64,000 nt of DNA from Aurantimonas sp965217685 (GTDB taxonomy: Bacteria > Pseudomonadota > Alphaproteobacteria > Rhizobiales > Rhizobiaceae), in NCBI GenBank assembly GCA_965217685.1, contig CBDCIZ010000003.1:4340001-4404000 (forward strand). The letters are read 5' to 3'. The notes below the pieces were generated by a model, which worked only from the letters and a program-made list of their open reading frames with translations, was not told the DNA's origin and did no database searches. The translations under genes were made by a program, and so were the position numbers. Positions 59,394-64,000 of this stretch are shown here, piece by piece. Each line of letters starts with the position of its first letter. The first letter of the stretch is position 1.

Positions 59394-60484
59394 CGCCGCT
59401 TGCCGAGACAATCGCCGCGCACCTTGCCGTCGAAGGCGCGATCGGGCTCGACCGCTTCTGGAACATCGCCCTCTTCGACCGCGAGCATGGCTATTACTGC
59501 GCCCGCCAGCCCTTCGGCCGCAGCGGCGACTTCGTCACCGCGCCGGAGGTCAGCCAGATGTTCGGCGAGCTGATCGGTGCCTGGCTGGTCGCGGCCTGGC
59601 GCGGTCTCGGCGCGCCCGAACGCTTCGTGCTGGCCGAGATCGGTCCCGGCCGCGGTACGCTGATGGCGGACATCCTGCGCACCATCCGCAGCGTCGCGCC
59701 GGACTGCCTGAAGGCGGCGCAGATCCGGCTCGTCGAGACCAGCGACCGGCTGGCCATCGAGCAGGAGGCGGCGCTGGCCCGCTTCGACCTGCCGATCCGC
59801 CGGGTGCGCCGGGTCGAGGAGCTGGACGCCGGGCCGCTGATCGTCGTCGCCAACGAACTGTTCGACGCGCTGGCAATCCGGCAGTTCGTCTTCGACGGCG
59901 AGGACTGGCGCGAGCGCTGCGTTGCGGTGGCGCCGAGCGGACGGTTCGAATTCGTGCTGTGCGCCCGCGAGCCGCTGCCGGCCGAACTTGCCAACCTGCG
60001 CCAGCTGGCACCACCCATGGCTGGCGCGGTGCTGGAGATTTCGCCGACCCGCGAGCGGTTGGCGCAGGCGCTGGGCCGGCAGCTCGCGGCCGAGGGCGGC
60101 GCCGGGCTGTTCATCGATTACGGCCACACGTCCACCGCCTATGGCGAAACGCTGCAGGCCCTGCACGGGCACGCCTTCGCCGATCCGCTCGACAGGCCGG
60201 GCGAAAGCGATCTGACCAGCCATGTCGACTTTCAGACCCTGGCGAACGTCTTCAGCAAAGCCGGGCTCGTGGTCGCGCCGACGACGACGCAGGGCGCGTT
60301 CCTCCTCGGCCTCGGCCTTCTGGAACGCGCCGGTCTCCTTGGTGCCGACCGGGACGCCGCAGGACGGCAAGTGATCCAGGCGGCTGTCGAACGGCTGGCC
60401 GGCACGGGAAGGGACCAGATGGGGCAGCTGTTCAAGGTGCTCGCCGTCGCCTCGCGGCGGCTCGATCTTGCGCCGTTCTGGTGA
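59390..60484 (+). CDS. MidA/NDUFAF7-like SAM-dependent methyltransferase
   Basis: 364 residues, GTG start overlapping the lgt stop. HGYYCARQPFGRSGDFVTAP and SQMFGELIGAWL at the N-terminus, motif I LAEIGPGRGTLMADILR, VVANELFDALAIRQF, and late LFIDYGH are the hallmarks of the NDUFAF7 family. The mitochondrial relative methylates an arginine of complex I; the bacterial substrate is not established. Confidence 0.9.
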   Translation: MTPLAETIAAHLAVEGAIGLDRFWNIALFDREHGYYCARQPFGRSGDFVTAPEVSQMFGELIGAWLVAAWRGLGAPERFVLAEIGPGRGTLMADILRTIRSVAPDCLKAAQIRLVETSDRLAIEQEAALARFDLPIRRVRRVEELDAGPLIVVANELFDALAIRQFVFDGEDWRERCVAVAPSGRFEFVLCAREPLPAELANLRQLAPPMAGAVLEISPTRERLAQALGRQLAAEGGAGLFIDYGHTSTAYGETLQALHGHAFADPLDRPGESDLTSHVDFQTLANVFSKAGLVVAPTTTQGAFLLGLGLLERAGLLGADRDAAGRQVIQAAVERLAGTGRDQMGQLFKVLAVASRRLDLAPFW

Positions 60485-60612
60485 GATTTCTGCCGGTCTG
60501 GCCGATTGGAAGCCCGCCCGAACCGGGCGTCATTCCTCGCCTGGTTCGCCTTATCGCGACCCGAAACCATATCGATTGACTTCGATCCAACGCTCGACCA
60601 CGATCCCGCACC

Positions 60613-61422
60613 ATGTCCCAAACTGCGACACACACGCCCTTGCGGCTTTCCGAGTCAGCCCTCGTGCGGTCCCGCGCGCTCTCGGCGAATGACCGTATCG
60701 ACCACGCGTTCTTCACCCGCGACGGCGGCGTCTCGAGCGGGCTTTACCACGGCCTCAATGCCGGCATCGGCTCGAAGGACGACACGGCGAAGGTGATCGA
60801 GAACCGGGCGCTGGCCATGGCGACGCTCGGGGTCGGCGAGGCCGATCTCGCAACGCCGTGGCAAGTGCATTCGGCCGAGGCGGTCGTCGTCGACCGACCT
60901 TTCAAGGGCGAGCGACCGCGGGTCGATGGCATCGTGACGACGACACCCGGACTCGCTGTCGGCGTCGTCACGGCCGACTGCGGTCCGATCCTCTTTGCGG
61001 ATGCTGAAAACGGCGTCGTCGGCGCGGCCCATTCGGGCTGGCGCGGCGCGCTCGGCGGCGTCATCGAGGCGACGATCGCGGCGATGGAGACGGCGGGGGC
61101 CAGGCGCACGTCCATCGTCGCCGTACTCGGGCCAACGATCACGCAAGCCAACTACGAGGTCGGCACCGAAATGATGGCCGAATTCCTCAACGGCGACGCC
61201 AGCCGCGAGCGCTTCTTCGCGCCCGGCAGGGACGAGACCAGGCGACAGTTCGACCTGCCCGGCTTCATCCTGTCGCAGATCGAATCCAGCGGCGCGACGG
61301 GCTCCTTCGTTCAGCGCTGCACCTATGGCGAGCCGGAGCGCTTCTACTCCTATCGCCGCACCACCCATCGCCGCGAGCCCGATTACGGCCGCCAACTCTC
61401 CGCCATCCTGATCAAAGACTGA
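60613..61422 (+). CDS. pgeF: Peptidoglycan editing factor (laccase-domain, PgeF/YfiH)
   Basis: 269 residues. HAFFTRDGGVSSGLY start, the metal-site VTADCGPILFAD and GAAHSGWRGALGG, and late ILSQIESSGA. PgeF keeps misincorporated serine out of the peptidoglycan stem peptide. The lgt-MidA-pgeF order is typical of Hyphomicrobiales. Two bases separate its stop from the next gene. Confidence 0.92.
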   Translation: MSQTATHTPLRLSESALVRSRALSANDRIDHAFFTRDGGVSSGLYHGLNAGIGSKDDTAKVIENRALAMATLGVGEADLATPWQVHSAEAVVVDRPFKGERPRVDGIVTTTPGLAVGVVTADCGPILFADAENGVVGAAHSGWRGALGGVIEATIAAMETAGARRTSIVAVLGPTITQANYEVGTEMMAEFLNGDASRERFFAPGRDETRRQFDLPGFILSQIESSGATGSFVQRCTYGEPERFYSYRRTTHRREPDYGRQLSAILIKD

Positions 61423-61424
61423 CC

Positions 61425-62573
61425 ATGCTGCATTTCTCCCGCGACGAGTTCGATGAACGGCTGGAGCGCCTGAAGGCCGAGATGGCCGAGCAGAAGCTCG
61501 ACGCCATGATGCTGTTCGCCCAGGATTCCATGTACTGGCTGACCGGCTACGACACCTTCGGCTTCTGCTTCTTCCAGTGCCTGGTGGTGAAGGCCGACGG
61601 CGAGATGCGGCTGTTGACCCGCTCGGCGGATCTGCGGCAGGCACGGTTGACCTCAGTCATCGAGACGGTGGTCGTCTGGCGCGACCGCAGCAGTGCCGAC
61701 CCGGCGGTCGAACTGCGCGATATGATGGACGACATGGGCCTCCTCGGCGCCAAGGTCGGTGTCGAATGGGCGACCCACGGGCTGACGGCCATCAACGGCC
61801 AGGCGGTGCAAGAGCGGCTCGGCTCGTTCGCCACGCTGAAGGATGCTTCCAGCCTGGTGCCGATCCTGCGCTCGGTGAAGAGCCCGGCCGAGATCGCCAT
61901 GGTGCGCGAGGCGGCAAAACTGGCCGACGACGCCTTCGAGGCGACGCTGCCGATCATCCAGCCGGGCGCCAGCGAGGCGGACATCCTGGCCAGCCTGCAA
62001 GGCTCGGTGCTTCAGGCCGGCGGCGACTATCCGGCCAATCCGTTCATCGTCGGGTCGGGCACCGAGGCGCTGCTGTGCCGCTACAAGTCCGGCCGCCGGA
62101 CGCTCGACGAGGACGACCAGCTCACACTGGAATGGGCCGGCGTCAAGGCGCAGTACCATGCGGCGCTGATGCGCACGGTGATCGTCGGGCGGCCGAGCGA
62201 CCGGCATCTGGAGTTGCACGAGGCCGCACGCGAGGCGCTCGGCGCCGTCGAGGAGACGATGCGGCCCGGCCGGACCTTCGGCGAGGTGTTCGACGCCCAT
62301 GCCGGGGTGATGGAGGCGCATGAACTGGTACGCCATCGCCTCAGCGCCTGCGGCTATTCGCTGGGCGCGCGCTACGCCCCGTCCTGGATGGACGCACCGA
62401 TGTTCTATCAGGGCAATCCGGCAATGATCGAGCCGAACATGACACTGTTCGCCCACATGATCATCATGGATTCCGACACGGACACGGCGATGACCCTCGG
62501 CCGGACCTATCTGACCACCGAAGGCGCACCGGAATCGCTGTCGCGCCTGTCGCTCAACATGACGGTCGTGTGA
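61425..62573 (+). CDS. M24-fold hydrolase lacking most metal ligands (DoeA/Xaa-Pro peptidase-like)
   Basis: 382 residues: creatinase-like N-domain (about 1-135, SMYWLTGYDTFGFCFFQCLV) and a pita-bread C-domain. Of the five M24 metal ligands, the two Asp are replaced (LEWAGVKAQYHAALMRT), the His of the HGxGH loop is replaced (GYSLGARYAPSWMD), one Glu remains (MIEPNM), and the last Glu is not seen. Metal-free relatives include ectoine hydrolases and creatinases, so a hydrolase of a small osmolyte amide is plausible. Start codon two bases behind pgeF. Confidence 0.75.
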   Translation: MLHFSRDEFDERLERLKAEMAEQKLDAMMLFAQDSMYWLTGYDTFGFCFFQCLVVKADGEMRLLTRSADLRQARLTSVIETVVVWRDRSSADPAVELRDMMDDMGLLGAKVGVEWATHGLTAINGQAVQERLGSFATLKDASSLVPILRSVKSPAEIAMVREAAKLADDAFEATLPIIQPGASEADILASLQGSVLQAGGDYPANPFIVGSGTEALLCRYKSGRRTLDEDDQLTLEWAGVKAQYHAALMRTVIVGRPSDRHLELHEAAREALGAVEETMRPGRTFGEVFDAHAGVMEAHELVRHRLSACGYSLGARYAPSWMDAPMFYQGNPAMIEPNMTLFAHMIIMDSDTDTAMTLGRTYLTTEGAPESLSRLSLNMTVV

Positions 62574-62874
62574 GACCGAGACACATCGCAAATGTCTCCC
62601 GGTATTCTGTTTGCGGATGTCGCAAGCCCCCGCCAAAGGTAAACCATTCGCCAGATGTCGAGAAGCCGGACGCACCAGCGTCTTCGGCGTTTGGCGTGCG
62701 CTGGCGCACCGGAATTCCATTGCGGCGAAAACGGCGGCGAAAACGATTGTCCCGATTGGGACGTTTTTAACCTTTCCTTGCCAGTGCTCGGTCACAATCT
62801 CAGAGGACCACCACGGCAAGGGACGGTTTCTTGTGACACACGCCCAGACACGCCCAAGGCCCCTGGCACCGGCC

Positions 62875-63678
62875 ATGGAAGCGACCGACGGCACGGATCG
62901 GCGGCGACCGGTAACGCTGGCGACGCTCTGTTTGAGCGCGGGCCTTGCCGGCTGCACGGGCTCCGATCCCGGTATCGCCTTCGGGCCGAACGGCCCGGTG
63001 CCCAGCGTCGAGATCGCATCGGTGTCGACGAGCGGCGCGCCTGTCGGCTCGGGCGCGGCGATGCAGCAGGCTGCGGCTTCGGCACCGAGCGACGACGCCA
63101 ATGCGCCGTATGGCAGCCAGCCGCAATACACCCCGAGCGCGCCGGTGGAAACCGTGCAGCGGGGGCCGAGCGCCAGCCTTCCGCCGGTGAACAATTCGCC
63201 GGCACCCCGGCAGGCGGCGCCGCAACGCATGGCGGCCCTTCCTCCGACACCCGGTCCGGCCGAGACCGTCGAGAGCACGCCCTCGGCCGCCGGCGGTGTG
63301 CGCTCGCCCGCACGCGGCGGCGCTTCGAGCGCGCAAGTGCAGTTCCTGCCGCTGATCGGCGTGCCGCAGTCCAAGGCCGAGCTTCTCGCCCGCGCCCTGT
63401 CGGATAGCGCGGCGAAGAGCGGCGTTACCATTCGCCCGGCGGCCGAGACCAAGACCAATCTTCGCCTCAAGGGCTACTTCTCCGCCTTCAACGACGGGAA
63501 GAAGACGACCCTCGTCTATGTCTGGGACGTGCTCGACGCCAACGACCAGCGCACCCACCGCATCCAGGGCCAGGAAACCGTTCCCGGCAAGGCGGACGAT
63601 CCGTGGGCGGTGGTCGATTCCAAGGTCCTCGACGCGGTGGCGCAGAAGACGCTGAACGAGGCGGCAAGCTACGGCTGA
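62875..63678 (+). CDS. Lipoprotein with low-complexity linker
   Basis: 267 residues from ATG 62875. Signal with lipobox SAGLAGC (Cys27), a Pro/Ala/Ser-rich linker (about 30-150), and an ordered C-terminal domain: VQFLPLIGVPQSKAELLARA, RLKGYFSAFNDGKKTTLVYV and WDVLDANDQRTHRIQGQE. Such lipoproteins are widespread in this order without a known role. A GTG at 62833, with AAGGGA before it, is an alternative start that would give an unusually long signal. Confidence 0.75.
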   Translation: MEATDGTDRRRPVTLATLCLSAGLAGCTGSDPGIAFGPNGPVPSVEIASVSTSGAPVGSGAAMQQAAASAPSDDANAPYGSQPQYTPSAPVETVQRGPSASLPPVNNSPAPRQAAPQRMAALPPTPGPAETVESTPSAAGGVRSPARGGASSAQVQFLPLIGVPQSKAELLARALSDSAAKSGVTIRPAAETKTNLRLKGYFSAFNDGKKTTLVYVWDVLDANDQRTHRIQGQETVPGKADDPWAVVDSKVLDAVAQKTLNEAASYG

Positions 63679-63864
63679 CCCCTCTTCGTGGCCGGAAGTC
63701 CCGGGTCGTCAACGTTATTTTTGCATTGCGAAAAGGTCCGGGTTGAAGTTTGCGGCGATGCTGTTAAGAGCCCGTCCATCGATCGACCTGTCGAAGCCCC
63801 GCCTTCGGAACGGCGTCCGGCGCCGTCTTGGCGGCGGGCGGCTTCGGGTACCCGAAAGAATGCG

Positions 63865-64000
63865 ATGAAACTGTTCAGCGGCAATTCCAATCGCGTCCTG
63901 GCGCAGTCCATCGGACGTTATCTGGAACTGCCCCTCGGAGAGGCCCTGGTGCGACGCTTCGCCGACCAGGAGATTTTCGTCGAGGTTCGGGAGAACGTGC
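63865..64000 (+). CDS. prs: Ribose-phosphate pyrophosphokinase, 5' part
   Basis: First 45 codons; the gene runs off the right edge. KLFSGNSNRVLAQSIGRYL followed by FADQEIFVEVRENV is the canonical PRPP synthetase N-terminus. The enzyme makes PRPP for nucleotide, histidine and tryptophan synthesis. Confidence 0.95.
   Translation, partial: MKLFSGNSNRVLAQSIGRYLELPLGEALVRRFADQEIFVEVRENV

Noticed and set aside
58376..60484. A 702-codon frame that runs through lgt into the MidA-like gene
   Set aside because: The first half is lgt in the wrong phase; the real second gene starts with GTG at 59390.

Overview
The window is a GC-rich (mid-60s percent by eye) chromosomal stretch from an alphaproteobacterium. 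It is most likely a member of the Hyphomicrobiales, possibly a marine or salt-tolerant one. The signs are a Brucella-type Omp2 porin, a BA14K-domain protein, a PetP/PetR pair, a UvrB with long tails, the lgt-MidA-pgeF order, and a DddL-type DMSP lyase. I could not run any search; family names come from motifs and my recall of the families.

Region by region. 1-2.2 kb: start of the dcw cluster (mraZ, rsmH, reading left) with a MraZ box lying on the core promoter, then rnpB. 2.4-7.8 kb: a secreted low-complexity protein, glutathione reductase, a DUF2059 protein, ribose-5-phosphate isomerase and phosphoglycolate phosphatase. 7.9-14 kb: a tRNA-Val(CAC) followed by a patchy accessory region with two broken acetyltransferase copies, a nuclease-like protein, a DUF4160/DUF2442 pair and a second DUF2442 remnant, then NmrA/LysR and TetR/darcynin regulator-effector pairs. 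14-18.3 kb: thiopurine methyltransferase and an oversized uvrB whose tail carries repeat elements read in frame. 18.3-22.9 kb: a GIY-YIG gene between two long repeat units, an antitoxin with a cut-off toxin, an AT-rich insertion with an OLD-like ATPase/TOPRIM gene, and a cysteine-rich unknown.

23-27.4 kb holds small envelope proteins and lipoproteins, a TPR-methyltransferase, a pyroglutamyl-peptidase-like protein and a cold-shock gene. 27.9-36.8 kb is a hexuronate/aldonate locus: uxuA-uxuB-kdgK reading left with overlapping stops and starts, and a divergent GntR regulator followed by a TRAP transporter (dctPQM) and an idonate/gulonate-type dehydrogenase. Together they import a sugar acid and bring it through fructuronate, mannonate and KDG to KDPG. 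37-48.4 kb is envelope: porin, PbpC with its alpha-2-macroglobulin partner, and a repeat-containing BA14K protein. 48.5-58.2 kb: an MBL hydrolase, petP-petR-histidine kinase, NUDIX, an antitoxin with a frameshifted VapC, csaA, proC, a YbjN protein, a DsbA-like protein, UbiK and DddL. 58.5-64 kb: lgt, MidA-like methyltransferase, pgeF, an M24-fold hydrolase, a lipoprotein and the start of prs.

The most notable points are the GIY-YIG gene flanked by long repeats, the AT-rich OLD-like island sitting on a broken toxin gene, three toxin-antitoxin-like loci that all lost the toxin but kept the antitoxin, the repeat-built UvrB tail, and the predicted DMSP lyase.
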